A stretch of 64,000 bases of DNA from Alphaproteobacteria bacterium UBA2954 (GCA_002348585.1 DEBO01000058.1:964-64963), one strand, 5' to 3'; shown: positions 45,534 through 54,500, numbered from the stretch's first letter. A program made the numbers and translations. The notes: generated by a model not told the origin, from the letters alone.

Positions 45534-46439
45534 ATGTTAGATAATTTGCAGCTCCTATTTGTTTGGGCGCCCATTATCAATGTGCAAGTAATTTTAGAAG
45601 GCATCTTTGTTGGCGCCGTCTTTGCTTTAAGCGCATATGGGCTAGCCCTTGTCTGGGGCGTTATGAATATTAAAAACCTTGCACAGGGCGATTTTGTAAT
45701 AATGGGCGGGTATATGGCTCTCTCCCTGTCACAAGCAAATGTACCTCTGCCTCTCATCTTGATAATTGTTGTTGCCAGCATGTTTGTTTATGGCTGGGTC
45801 ATTTATATTGGGATAATTCGCCGGATTTTAGACCAAGATATGTTTGTTTCGCTTCTAGCAACATTTGGTTTGTCTTTGCTGATGCAACAGGTGATGAACC
45901 TAATTTACGGTCCAGAAGTGCAAATTATCGACCTGCACATGCCAAATTTTGATTTCTTTGACAATATGGTAAACGTACCATCATCCAAAATTCTTTCACT
46001 TTGCCTAGCAGCTATCATCGCCTTCAGTGTTGTCTTGTTCATGAAGAAGTCAAGAACAGGGCAAGCGATTAGAGCCACTGCCCAAGACCCTAGAGCTGCC
46101 CGCGTTCTGGGCATAAATACTGACCGTATTTATGCCATCACCTTCGCGTTCAATTCAGCCCTCTGTGGCGCCGCTGGCGTCCTTGTCGCAATTATATGGG
46201 TCATTCAGCCTTTCTATGGCATCACTTATTCCGTTCGCTCATTTGCAATTGTAACAGCCGCAGGTTTGGGTAACTTGCCTGGGGTTATTGGCGCTGCGTT
46301 TGGTATTGGTTTAGTTGAAAAATATACAGGCGTTATCATTGGAACCGCTTATGAGGTTGCGGCCCCAGTTACCATGCTGGTTCTTGTTCTCATCTGGCGG
46401 CAAATGTCTATGCGGAGCAACAGACAGGTATTAAGATAA
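45534..46439 (+). CDS. livH: LivH-type ABC permease
   Basis: This 301-residue permease has about eight membrane helices. The FVGAVFALSAYGLALVWGVMNIKNLAQGDFVIMGGY segment near residues 24-60 is the LivH opening block. RTGQAIRATAQDPRAARVLGINTDRIYAITFAFNSALCGAAGVL near residue 180 holds the cytoplasmic coupling loop that contacts the ATPases. CCGGAGA precedes the ATG at good spacing. Its stop overlaps the livM start (TAATG). It transports the solute captured by the upstream binding protein. Confidence 0.93.
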   Translation: MLDNLQLLFVWAPIINVQVILEGIFVGAVFALSAYGLALVWGVMNIKNLAQGDFVIMGGYMALSLSQANVPLPLILIIVVASMFVYGWVIYIGIIRRILDQDMFVSLLATFGLSLLMQQVMNLIYGPEVQIIDLHMPNFDFFDNMVNVPSSKILSLCLAAIIAFSVVLFMKKSRTGQAIRATAQDPRAARVLGINTDRIYAITFAFNSALCGAAGVLVAIIWVIQPFYGITYSVRSFAIVTAAGLGNLPGVIGAAFGIGLVEKYTGVIIGTAYEVAAPVTMLVLVLIWRQMSMRSNRQVLR

Positions 46440-47485
46440 TGGTAAATAAAAACACACTTATAACCTACGGCGGTCTAGGACTTTTTGGCATCTTCGGGCC
46501 TATATTATTCCCTGAATACACGTTGTCCATAGCCTATCTCTGGATGATGGTATTAATGGCTTCAACCTGGGATACTCTGGGCGGCCAGATGGGCTACAAC
46601 TCATTGGGCAACATCGCGTTCTTTGGCGTGGGCATGTATGTGTCAGCGATAGTACAAATATCGTTCTTTTATGATGGCGGGGTTGGTGAATATACATCTG
46701 CGATGGGGTCAATAAAACCTGAATTTACTGATGCAGAGTATTTCTACGGCTTGTTCTTAGGAATAGTTGTGGCGGCGCTCGTTGCGCTCGCGATGTCGGT
46801 TGCTTTGTCAACCTTTATGTTCGGACTACGCGGGCCCTACTTCGCAATTGGCTCACTCGGTATTGCCGTGGCCACAGCCGAACTGACCATTACAATTGAT
46901 TACGTTGGTGGAGCATCAGGGATTTCAATGCCCCTATTCCCGGGCGACATTGAGTTCCGTTCAACCTTTTTCTACATCCTGTGTTTTATACTCACGATTA
47001 TCTCCCATTTCCTATTGCGCTGGATGTATTCCACACAATTTGGGCTAGCAATTAATGCCATTCGTGATGATGAGGATAAGGCTGAAGCCATGGGCATCCC
47101 AACGCTTGTTTACAAGCGAATTGGATGGGGTGTAGCGGCCATGTTCATGGGCGCGATCGGCGCTGTTGCGGGAAATATGGCTGGCTTTATTGATAAAGAA
47201 GTCGCTTACCCCATCCCAACCTTTGGCATCTTTATGGTTGCCATGGTTTTGCTTGGTGGCAAAGGCACCTTATGGGGGCCAGTTGTTGGAGCTATCATTT
47301 TCCATGTGGTTAAAGAGACGACATGGACTTACTTGCTGAATTTACAATGGGTTGCCCTTGGCCTAATTCTAATTGTAAATATCGTGTATTTTCAGCAGGG
47401 CCTTATGGGTTGGCTGCAGACAAAATATCCAGAAATGTTCGGCATTGTTGTTGACGACGGCAATAAAACAGAGAAGGAGGCATAA
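46439..47485 (+). CDS. livM: LivM-type ABC permease
   Basis: The 348-residue second permease has about nine to ten helices. WMMVLMASTWDTLGGQMGYNSLGNIAFFGVGMY near residues 35-67 is the LivM N-terminal block, and the coupling loop FGLAINAIRDDEDKAEAMGIPTLVYKRIGWGVAAMFMGAIGAVAG lies near residue 205. It pairs with LivH to form the membrane channel. The start overlaps the livH stop by one base, and livG starts 3 bases after its stop. Compared with LivM of enterobacteria it lacks a long N-terminal extension. Confidence 0.93.
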   Translation: MVNKNTLITYGGLGLFGIFGPILFPEYTLSIAYLWMMVLMASTWDTLGGQMGYNSLGNIAFFGVGMYVSAIVQISFFYDGGVGEYTSAMGSIKPEFTDAEYFYGLFLGIVVAALVALAMSVALSTFMFGLRGPYFAIGSLGIAVATAELTITIDYVGGASGISMPLFPGDIEFRSTFFYILCFILTIISHFLLRWMYSTQFGLAINAIRDDEDKAEAMGIPTLVYKRIGWGVAAMFMGAIGAVAGNMAGFIDKEVAYPIPTFGIFMVAMVLLGGKGTLWGPVVGAIIFHVVKETTWTYLLNLQWVALGLILIVNIVYFQQGLMGWLQTKYPEMFGIVVDDGNKTEKEA

Positions 47486-47488
47486 ACA

Positions 47489-48232
47489 ATGACTGATATC
47501 ATCAAAGTAAGCAATGTCTCCAAATCCTTTGGGGGTGTAAAGGCTAACGTCGACATTTCCATGACGGTAAAACAGGGGTCAATCACAGGTATTATTGGTC
47601 CGAATGGCTGCGGCAAGACGACCCTTTTCAACTCTATTGTTGGTTATCACCCAATTGATAGTGGTAACATTGAGTTTGATGGTCAAAAGATCACGCATCT
47701 TATGGTTGGCGAAATTGCACGTCTTGGAATGCTGCGTACGTTTCAGCAGACCCGCATTTATACAAAAATGAACTGTGTGGATAACATGCAAATTTCCGTC
47801 TCACACCGCAAAGATTCAAAGGATGGTATTTTTGCCAGCCGCCGCGGAGAGATAAAGGACCGGGGGGAGCATCTTCTAGAATTTGTAGGTCTATATTCGA
47901 AGCGCAACCTGATTTCAGGAGATCTATCATTCGGCCAGCAGAAACTTCTTGAATTTGCGATGGCCCTCATGAATGAACCAAAAGTGCTGCTTTTGGATGA
48001 ACCAACGGCAGGAATTAACCCTACCCTAATTAATGGTCTGATTGACCGTCTGCAGCGAGCAAATGAAGAGCTCGGTATCACCTTATGTGTGATTGAACAT
48101 AACATGAGGGTTATCATGAACCTGGCAGAACATATTTACTGCTTGTCAAATGGTAAAATGCTAGCAAGCGGCGCGCCGAAGGCGCTGCAGAATGATCAAC
48201 GCGTGATTGACGCGTATCTCGGAGGACATTAA
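47489..48232 (+). CDS. livG: LivG-type ABC ATP-binding protein
   Basis: A 247-residue ATPase with Walker A GPNGCGKTT near residues 37-45, Q-loop at LRTFQQTRIY near residue 80, signature LSFGQQKLLEFA near residue 148, Walker B VLLLDEPTAGINP near residue 168 and the switch His in CVIEHNMRVIMNLAEHI. The LSFGQQ signature and IEHNM block are usual for LivG. AGGAGG immediately before the start ensures strong initiation. The stop overlaps the start of the tail-bearing livF-type gene by one base. Confidence 0.95.
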   Translation: MTDIIKVSNVSKSFGGVKANVDISMTVKQGSITGIIGPNGCGKTTLFNSIVGYHPIDSGNIEFDGQKITHLMVGEIARLGMLRTFQQTRIYTKMNCVDNMQISVSHRKDSKDGIFASRRGEIKDRGEHLLEFVGLYSKRNLISGDLSFGQQKLLEFAMALMNEPKVLLLDEPTAGINPTLINGLIDRLQRANEELGITLCVIEHNMRVIMNLAEHIYCLSNGKMLASGAPKALQNDQRVIDAYLGGH

Positions 48233-49305
48233 TGGCTAAAGCCACGACAAAAAGACCTGCCAAAAAGGCAAAAACAACTTCGAAAAAAGTAGCTGGTAAA
48301 GAAGCTAAGGCAAAGACAGCGGCACAAACCGCTGCATCAGTGCAAACAGCAGCCAAAAAGACTGTGGCGAAAAAGGCAACAACAGCCACGAGGAAAGCCT
48401 CTTCTAAATCAACTGCACCAAAAAAGCCAAAGCAGAGCAAATCAGCTGCCAAGAGCAAAAAGAAGGTTACCGGTTACGGCAGTGGCGGCGTAGATGTAGT
48501 CATGTCTGTTGACCAGGTAGCAAAGGAAGCCGCCTCCATAGCAGCAAACGCTCCCAGCCATAAAGAACTTCTGAAGCTAACAGGCAACGAGCCGCTTCTG
48601 ACCATTAACAGCCTGCGAGCAGGTTATGGAAAGATGGAAATCCTGCACGATTTCCATCTTGAAGTAGCAAAAGGTCAATCTTTGTGTCTAATCGGACCAA
48701 ATGGCGCAGGTAAATCAACAGTGCTGCATTCTATCTTTGGCTTTACCAATATCTTTTCTGGAAAAATTAGTATTGGTGGTAAAGATGTGACTAACCTGAC
48801 CCCATCCCAGAAATTGTCTGAGGCCGGCATTGCCTATATTCTTCAGGATAAATCTGTTTTTCCACAAATGACAGTCGAGGAAAATCTGCTGATGGGCGGG
48901 TTTTTAAAAAACCAGCCTGCTGAGGCTAAGGCAGCTGCCGAAATGGTGTTTGACAAATATTCACGTCTGGCTGACCGTCGGGACAAACCCGCAGGGGTAT
49001 TGTCAGGAGGTGAGCGGCGATTGCTCGAAATATCACGTGCGTTGGTGATGAACCCGGAAGTGTTGCTGGTTGACGAGCCATCAATTGGTCTTGAGCCACG
49101 CTTCATTGACATGGTTTTTGAAATCCTTGATGATCTGCAACACCGGGATGGTAAAACCATCATTATGGTTGAACAGAATGCGAAAAAAGGTCTGTCTTTT
49201 GCTGACTTAGGCTATGTGCTGGTATCTGGTGAAACAGCTATCGCTGGAGCTGGTGATGACCTGTTGCAGAATCCAGATGTTGGCCGCCTGTTCTTGGGGG
49301 GATAA
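48232..49305 (+). CDS. livF: LivF-type ABC ATPase with a histone-H1-like Lys/Ala-rich N-terminal tail
   Basis: The 357-residue product has a normal LivF domain from about residue 121: Walker A GPNGAGKST at 155-163, YILQDKSVFPQM (Q-loop), LSGGERRLLEISRA signature, VLLVDEPSIGLEP Walker B and IIMVEQNAKKG. Residues 1-80 are instead a low-complexity basic tail (24 lysines, many Ala, Thr and Ser, PAKK and AAKK repeats), followed by a linker. LivF is normally about 235-250 residues. The extended start is supported by GGAGGA at good spacing and a one-base TAATG overlap with livG, so the tail is probably translated. Role of the tail is unknown. Confidence 0.92.
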   Translation: MAKATTKRPAKKAKTTSKKVAGKEAKAKTAAQTAASVQTAAKKTVAKKATTATRKASSKSTAPKKPKQSKSAAKSKKKVTGYGSGGVDVVMSVDQVAKEAASIAANAPSHKELLKLTGNEPLLTINSLRAGYGKMEILHDFHLEVAKGQSLCLIGPNGAGKSTVLHSIFGFTNIFSGKISIGGKDVTNLTPSQKLSEAGIAYILQDKSVFPQMTVEENLLMGGFLKNQPAEAKAAAEMVFDKYSRLADRRDKPAGVLSGGERRLLEISRALVMNPEVLLVDEPSIGLEPRFIDMVFEILDDLQHRDGKTIIMVEQNAKKGLSFADLGYVLVSGETAIAGAGDDLLQNPDVGRLFLGG

Positions 49306-49350
49306 TCTCCAGGGCGGGTCTCCGGTACCCCTTAAACTTTAGCTTATCCA

Positions 49351-49384
49351 AAAGGCAGGCCATAAGATAAAACCTGCCTTTTTA
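49351..49384. terminator. Terminator between livF and the convergent transporter gene
   Basis: AAAGGCAGG (49351-49359) pairs with CCTGCCTTT (49373-49381) across a 13-base loop, and T follows on the plus strand and A precedes on the other, so it could serve both converging genes. It lies 46 bases after the livF stop and 7 bases after the end of the minus-strand transporter. Confidence 0.8.
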
Positions 49385-49390
49385 GTCTTT

Positions 49391-50731
49391 CTATAACTGT
49401 CCTGCCAAAAGCCAGACAGCAGCCCACAGGCCGCCGCCAACAAAGGCCAGCCCCCCTGAAGCCCACAAGTTCCGCCCGGCACAAAGAACAGAGGTCGGCA
49501 GTCTGAATAATTCACCAACCAGAACAACTGATAATGATGAAAATGAAGTCATGGTTCCTGCCGCCCACCCTATCATGTGAGCCTGCATGACAAAAATTGC
49601 ATCAAAAACAGTCAGGGATGGCGCAAAATAGGCCAGCAAGGGAGCTGCGGAAATCACTGGATGAACACCCAAGACAGAGGCTAGCCAGACCAATACGGGC
49701 AGCCCCCAGATCATTAGCCATATCGAAAGGTCCCTACCAATCAAGCCATTAAGCATCACAGACAAAGAAGTAGTGTCAGCAGCCAGCGAGGCAATCACCA
49801 TAGAGGCGGAAATGATTACCAGCTCATCGCCGCTGCCTTTTTGCAGCTGCCAAAATGTCTGCGCAATCTGCCGTGCGGTCTGCGGGCGGCGACACATCTG
49901 AATGACACATAAGATGGGCATGGTTGTGACCACAGCCAGCAAAGCTGTAAAGCCTGTCGCCACTGACAACAGAATAACAGCCGAAACAGCGATCAGTAAG
50001 CGCGGTAAGATTGGTCGCAAGGGCTGCATCGCGTCCAGCACAGAAAAACGCGCACCTTTCGGGGCAGCCAGGGCGGATGTTACCAGAAAAAAAAGCCCGG
50101 CAGTGACAAGTCCCAACATTATAGCCCCAAAGGAAATGCCGGACGGAAGATAAATATTCGCCACGGCAAAGCTTATGAAAAAAGGCGACCATAAGACTGC
50201 CCCATTCATACCGCGCAAAGAGGCTTCTGCTGCCACCCGGCGCCGTTCAAGCCCGGCTTTCGGCGGCAGCGTGGCAGCAACCAGCGCAAATGCCCCGATA
50301 TTCATCACACCGCCCAGAACATGACTGGCCAGTTGCAGACCAGAAGCAGATGTCTTTGCAGGCAGCTGGCCAAGCTGGCGTTGTGTTTCCATCACTGAAG
50401 GCATCGTCTGCGCTGTTGCCCTGACAAGAGTCAATGTAGGAAGCAGACAGGCAAAAATCAGCACAAAGGCACCTGCATTGCGCAATTGATAAACTGAGGG
50501 CAATTCAGGCAGGATAAACCAACCAATGAGCAGCAGGGCCAGCAGAATAATCATTGACTGCAGGCGAAGCCGCATAACCGACAACAGCAATATCCCAATG
50601 AAGATAATTAGTGCTATGTCAGCTAAAGCCTCAATATCTGTAAGCGATAAAATGTGGGGCAAGGACAAAGCCCAACACATAAGCGCCAAAAAGACTTTCG
50701 CAGAGTCTAGAACAGACAAAAACACATTCAC
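49391..50731 (-). CDS. Polytopic membrane transporter of unrecognised family
   Basis: About 446 residues with some ten to twelve hydrophobic helices. The middle holds a polar loop RRRVAAEASLRGMNGAVLWSPFFISFA near residues 165-190, and repeated small-residue helices resemble ion-transporter-superfamily proteins, but I do not recognise a specific family. The start is uncertain: GTG codons at 50729-50731 or 50723-50725 are preferred over an upstream frame that overlaps the divergent MFS gene, and ATG at 50678-50680 is also possible. No partner subunit is visible. An organic-acid or inorganic-anion transporter is plausible. Confidence 0.7.
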   Translation of the reverse strand: MNVFLSVLDSAKVFLALMCWALSLPHILSLTDIEALADIALIIFIGILLLSVMRLRLQSMIILLALLLIGWFILPELPSVYQLRNAGAFVLIFACLLPTLTLVRATAQTMPSVMETQRQLGQLPAKTSASGLQLASHVLGGVMNIGAFALVAATLPPKAGLERRRVAAEASLRGMNGAVLWSPFFISFAVANIYLPSGISFGAIMLGLVTAGLFFLVTSALAAPKGARFSVLDAMQPLRPILPRLLIAVSAVILLSVATGFTALLAVVTTMPILCVIQMCRRPQTARQIAQTFWQLQKGSGDELVIISASMVIASLAADTTSLSVMLNGLIGRDLSIWLMIWGLPVLVWLASVLGVHPVISAAPLLAYFAPSLTVFDAIFVMQAHMIGWAAGTMTSFSSLSVVLVGELFRLPTSVLCAGRNLWASGGLAFVGGGLWAAVWLLAGQL

Positions 50732-50820
50732 CTTAACCCGTTGGAAACAGAACAGCTTAGCAGCTGCATGATCTCTTAAGTCTATACAGACTTTTGCCAA
50801 ATTCCTATACTTGTATTGCA

Positions 50821-52065
50821 ATGACCCGTCATCCCCACCATTTCTTCAACCTGTATCATCTCACGGACAGGCCCTATGCTCTTCTCAGCGTGGTGTGTTT
50901 TTCTGAGGTAACAAGCATGCTCAGCTTTGCTGCCTGGCCACTGTTTCTGGTGAAGCTTCAGCCCTTATGGGGTCTTTCCAATTTCTCAGTTGGCTGGGTC
51001 AGCGGAGCCTATTTCATCGGGTATGTTTTCGCCACCCCTTTACTGGTTGGGCTGACAGACCGCTATGACGCAAAATATATCTATATATTCTCCACCCTAA
51101 TCGCCGCAGTCGGCGCCTTTGGCTTTGCCCTGACGGCAGAGGGTTTTTGGAGCGCAGCTTCTTGCTGGGGGCTGGTCGGGGCAGGTCTTGCTGGCACCTA
51201 TATGCCTGGCCTTCAGATCCTGAATGCAAGGCTGGATGATGACCATAGACTGCGGCTTCTGCCTTATTACACATCTGCATTTGGTATAGGTACAGGCCTG
51301 TCGTTTTTTGTCATGGGCTGGCTGTACAGCTATGCTGACTGGACATCTGCATTTATGTATGCAGGCTTGGGCAGCCTCTTTACAGGGCTATTAGTCAGCG
51401 CCGTGATCCGGCCACAGCCTTTGAAGAATGAGAGTGATGCGCCCCATCGCCACCCACTCGATTTCCGCCCAGCATTTAGAAATTCTGCGGCTATGCGCTA
51501 TATCCTTTCTTATGGCGCACATAATTTTGAGCTGTTTGCCTTTCGGGGATGGCTGTTTGCCTATTTGATTTTTGCCGCAGGCTATTATGGGGTTCACCTG
51601 TCAGCAGAATGGTTGTCAGGTCTGATCTCGGTCATGGCGTTTAGTGGCATGGTTGCCTCTGTTTATGGCGCAAAACTGTGTCTTTCACATGGACGGGCAC
51701 AGATGATTTCCCGCTTTGGGCTGGCCTCCTTTATTACAGCTGTTCTGTTTAGCCTGTCCGGCCATATCAGTTTTGCGTTTGTCCTGCTCTGTGCCGCAGC
51801 CTATAACATCACCATCATGCTTGATTCCGCCTCGCTTACAGCTGGCACAGTCTCAAAAGCCAATCCAAAGGACCGTGGAGCAACATTGGCTGTTCACACA
51901 ATGATCGGCTTTTGCGGCAGTGCAGCAGGTGCCCCTGCAACGGGACTGGTACTCGATTTGTCCGGCGGGCAGACAACCATTATGGCCTGGTCAGCCACAC
52001 TTGTCTGCATGGGGCTGGGCTCAGCTCTGGTCTGGATGATACTGCGCCGCAACAAGTTCAGCTAG
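50821..52065 (+). CDS. Major facilitator superfamily transporter
   Basis: The 414-residue protein, taken from ATG 50821 (MTRHPHHFF), has about twelve helices in two halves. The first half contains the MFS loop 2-3 pattern VGLTDRYDAKYIY near residue 78, and the second half begins after a polar loop (RPQPLKNESDAPHRHPLDF near residue 202). Substrate cannot be told. The gene is divergent from the unknown transporter, with less than 100 bases between likely starts, and ends with a 4-base convergent overlap with the DUF1330 gene. Confidence 0.88.
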   Translation: MTRHPHHFFNLYHLTDRPYALLSVVCFSEVTSMLSFAAWPLFLVKLQPLWGLSNFSVGWVSGAYFIGYVFATPLLVGLTDRYDAKYIYIFSTLIAAVGAFGFALTAEGFWSAASCWGLVGAGLAGTYMPGLQILNARLDDDHRLRLLPYYTSAFGIGTGLSFFVMGWLYSYADWTSAFMYAGLGSLFTGLLVSAVIRPQPLKNESDAPHRHPLDFRPAFRNSAAMRYILSYGAHNFELFAFRGWLFAYLIFAAGYYGVHLSAEWLSGLISVMAFSGMVASVYGAKLCLSHGRAQMISRFGLASFITAVLFSLSGHISFAFVLLCAAAYNITIMLDSASLTAGTVSKANPKDRGATLAVHTMIGFCGSAAGAPATGLVLDLSGGQTTIMAWSATLVCMGLGSALVWMILRRNKFS

Positions 52066-52355
52066 TCTGGCAAACCATCAACAATCACAAATAGACGGTC
52101 CGCGCCATCACCCAGAACATCTCGTGCTTTTTGATATTCAGGGCTGTAATAAGCAGTCTGCGCTGTAGACAAATCTGGCCACGAGACAATTACATTACGC
52201 CCATAGTCACTGCCTTCTGTTGTTTCGTGTGCGCCGCCACGTGCCAGATAGCAGCCGCCATGTGCCTCTACAGCTGCTGCTGCCAACGGGGCATAAGCTT
52301 GGAGCTTTTTAGCATCCAGAATATTTACCCTCACCACCCAATAGGCTGCCATCAT
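52062..52355 (-). CDS. DUF1330 family small protein
   Basis: The 97-residue protein has the DUF1330 ferredoxin-like alpha/beta pattern: AYWVVRVNILDAKKLQAYAP at the N terminus, GGCYLARGGAHE near residue 33, NVIVSWPDLSTAQTAYYSPEYQKA near residue 54 and FVIVDGLP at the end. Proteins of this family are stand-alone dimers of unknown, possibly catabolic, function. The stop overlaps the MFS gene's stop by 4 bases in convergent orientation. Confidence 0.87.
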   Translation of the reverse strand: MMAAYWVVRVNILDAKKLQAYAPLAAAAVEAHGGCYLARGGAHETTEGSDYGRNVIVSWPDLSTAQTAYYSPEYQKARDVLGDGADRLFVIVDGLPD

Positions 52356-52541
52356 ATCTTCCTTTCATCTTGTTTGCTTTGATCATATAGACAAACCGTC
52401 CATCTGCCATCTGAATTCAACGCCGATAAGCAGCAGTAAAAAATTATCTTGTTTATTGTGGCCAGCCGCGCCAAGAATAAGACTTACATATAGCTGCAAG
52501 ACGGCTTTAGGCGGCAGCTGCAGGGATGAAAAAACGCATTT

Positions 52542-52727
52542 ATGAACACCATCATGTCTGTAATTAATGGTTGGTCTTTTGCCAGCGCTCAAGCTGTCAT
52601 TGAAAAGCGCTATCCGGCAACCATTGAGGTGATTGCTAAAATCCAACACAGCAAATCAGCCATGCTGGATAAGGCTCTTTGGCACACGCTAGAAATCTAT
52701 GCAGAGTTGAAGGCAAAATATGTCTAG
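52542..52727 (+). CDS. Small hypothetical protein coupled to a glycosyltransferase gene
   Basis: A 61-codon frame starts at ATG 52542 and overlaps the first 8 bases of the GT4 gene. The product (IEKRYPATIEVIAKIQHSKSAM and AELKAKYV) is a soluble, helix-prone protein with no known motif. Coding is supported by the overlap with the downstream start and a normal composition, not by homology. It could be a chance frame. Confidence 0.45.
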   Translation: MNTIMSVINGWSFASAQAVIEKRYPATIEVIAKIQHSKSAMLDKALWHTLEIYAELKAKYV

Positions 52728-53880
52728 TATAGATTTATACAGCCGCCCCTGCTCACTTACCCCGCAAAAGCGTTCCGTTGTGTCTATCACAACAGACAGG
52801 CAAGCCGGCGGCATTGCCAATGCACTCGTTTCTTATTCAGCAGCACTGAACACCAAAGGTTATCGTCATACTATCATTCTTCCTCCTTCCGCTATTGTTG
52901 TTCCAACCCTTGAGAAGATGAAAACGGTTAACCTAATAAAAATACCCACCGGTTTGATAAAGTTCCATCTGTTGACCAGAGGCTTCTTTTCACAGCATAT
53001 CTGCGCTGCTCTGGCAGAGGCAGATGTTTTTTTCCTGCATAACAGCGTTCTCTTACACGTTCTAAATCCCACAGAAAAGCCATGTTTCCTAGTCAACCAT
53101 TCAGGTAAAACACGTAATCTGAACAGGGCTGATCATATTATATTTCTCACCAAAATTATGCGCTGCCGGACCATGGATAAACTGCCACAGCTTGCTAGCC
53201 ACAAAGATAAACTGCATGTCCTGCCCCATGGATTTTCAACAAAAAAACCAAGAAAAAGAGCCCAACCTGCAAAAACACCGCCAAAATCAGTCCCGGTTAA
53301 ACTGGTGTCTGCAGGCCGGTTTGTGGAAAAAAAAGGCTTTTCCACACTGATCGAGGCGGCCAGAATATCACAAGCGGCAGGTATAACCTGCCAGATTGAT
53401 ATTTATGGGGCTGGCCCATTAAAATCGTCACTGCAGAACCAAATTGCAAACAGTGGCCTTACATCTGTAACCCTTAAAGGCTGGTCAGATGACCTCAAAA
53501 GCATTTTTGCTGATGCTGATTTGTTCTGCTCGCCCTCACTTGATGAACCTTTCGGTCTGGTGATTGGCGAGGCAATGGCCATGGGTCTGCCAGTTATTAC
53601 CTCAGATACAGATGGAGCAAGTGAGCTGTTTGGCATCAACACAGGCTCTACTGATGCAGCCCTGCAGCATGGTGGCATGATAATACCTGCTGGAGATACA
53701 GCAGCACTAGCAGCAGCGATTGGCCGGTTCTGTGCTGACGAGAAACTCCGCCAAACAGCCGGACGGAATGCTCGAAAACGCATTGAAACGAGCTTTACCC
53801 ACACTCATCTGGCTGATCAGCTAGATCGGCTAATCAGTTCTGTGGCTCTGTCGCCAGGGGAAGAGCGGTCGTATATTTGA
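52720..53880 (+). CDS. Glycosyltransferase family 4
   Basis: The 386-residue GT-B protein has ITTDRQAGGIANALVSYSAAL near residue 24 at the acceptor side. Its GT4 C-terminal domain shows VSAGRFVEKKGFSTLIEAARIS near residue 195, IYGAGPLKSSL near residue 228, LKGWSDDLKSIFADADLFCSPSLDEPFGLVIGEAMAMGLPVITSDTDGASELF near 250-300 with the E-x7-E pair. It lies well outside the polysaccharide locus and has higher GC than that locus. The 3' end overlaps the convergent Lrp-family gene by 47 bases. Target glycan is unknown; lipopolysaccharide core is one option. Confidence 0.88.
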   Translation: MSSIDLYSRPCSLTPQKRSVVSITTDRQAGGIANALVSYSAALNTKGYRHTIILPPSAIVVPTLEKMKTVNLIKIPTGLIKFHLLTRGFFSQHICAALAEADVFFLHNSVLLHVLNPTEKPCFLVNHSGKTRNLNRADHIIFLTKIMRCRTMDKLPQLASHKDKLHVLPHGFSTKKPRKRAQPAKTPPKSVPVKLVSAGRFVEKKGFSTLIEAARISQAAGITCQIDIYGAGPLKSSLQNQIANSGLTSVTLKGWSDDLKSIFADADLFCSPSLDEPFGLVIGEAMAMGLPVITSDTDGASELFGINTGSTDAALQHGGMIIPAGDTAALAAAIGRFCADEKLRQTAGRNARKRIETSFTHTHLADQLDRLISSVALSPGEERSYI

Positions 53881-54304
53881 TCTCTTCCATAGCAAAGGAT
53901 GAGCAAACATCGGTTAATTTTACTTCAGAAATAAGCTCTTTATAAAACCGGTCATAGGCGGCTATATCAGAGACCACCACTCTCAGCAGATAATCCACCT
54001 CACCGCTCATCCGATAGAATTCAACTACTTCGCTTCGCTTTGAAATTCGGGTAGCAAATTCTACCAGCCAATCTGCATTATGCTGATCGGTTTTAATCGC
54101 CACAAATACGGACATACCAAAACCAATCTTTGGGCCATTTAGAAGCGCAACCCGGGCGCGGATAACCCCGTCTTCTTCCAGTTTTTGGATGCGCCGCCAG
54201 CAGGGCGTTACAGACAGACCAACCTTGCGAGCAATATCCGCAATAGGCTGAGTTGCGTCTTCCTGAAGAAGAGCAAGGAGCTTCCTGTCTGTATTATCCA
54301 TCAA
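53834..54304 (-). CDS. Lrp/AsnC-family transcriptional regulator
   Basis: The 156-residue protein has the N-terminal winged helix-turn-helix of Lrp/AsnC regulators (DRKLLALLQEDATQPIADIARKVGLSVTPCWRRIQKLEEDGVI, residues 5-47). The C-terminal RAM ligand-binding domain includes GFGMSVFVAIKTDQH, VEFYRMSGEVDYLLRVVVSDIAAYDRFYKE. The VTPCWRRI variant is close to amino-acid-responsive Lrp-like regulators of alphaproteobacteria. Two palindromes upstream (54464-54475 and 54501-54518) could be its binding sites. The 3' end overlaps the convergent GT4 gene by 47 bases. Confidence 0.93.
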   Translation of the reverse strand: MMDNTDRKLLALLQEDATQPIADIARKVGLSVTPCWRRIQKLEEDGVIRARVALLNGPKIGFGMSVFVAIKTDQHNADWLVEFATRISKRSEVVEFYRMSGEVDYLLRVVVSDIAAYDRFYKELISEVKLTDVCSSFAMEEIKYTTALPLATEPQN

Positions 54305-54463
54305 TATATCATCTAGCCAGGATCTGAGCTGGCTTAACTCCTGACAGTTTCGCTGACACTAATCATGGGCGTCAGTCAAAACACTCTCAACACAAAGATC
54401 GGCATTCCATTAAAAAATAGCGGATAATTCGCCGCCAACCATTAGGCCTATGCAACAACTAAA

Positions 54464-54475
54464 GAATAATTATTC
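54464..54475. promoter_or_regulatory. Perfect palindrome GAATAATTATTC (candidate Lrp-type site)
   Basis: A 12-bp perfect palindrome with an AT-rich centre lies 160 bases upstream of the Lrp-family gene, in the divergent region shared with the methyltransferase gene. Symmetry and AT-rich centre resemble Lrp/AsnC boxes. Autoregulation is inferred only. Confidence 0.35.
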
Positions 54476-54500
54476 AAAACTTATTCAACCAAAGACTGTA

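Noticed and set aside
48114-48458. 114-codon minus-strand frame with a very hydrophobic product opposite the livF tail
   Set aside because: It is the antisense shadow of the Lys/Ala/Thr-rich tail, whose complement codes for Phe, Leu, Ala and Val. It has no ribosome-binding site or context.
52383-52649. 88-codon minus-strand frame upstream of the GT4 gene
   Set aside because: It opposes the small frame at 52542 and has no family resemblance, no ribosome-binding site and no partner gene.
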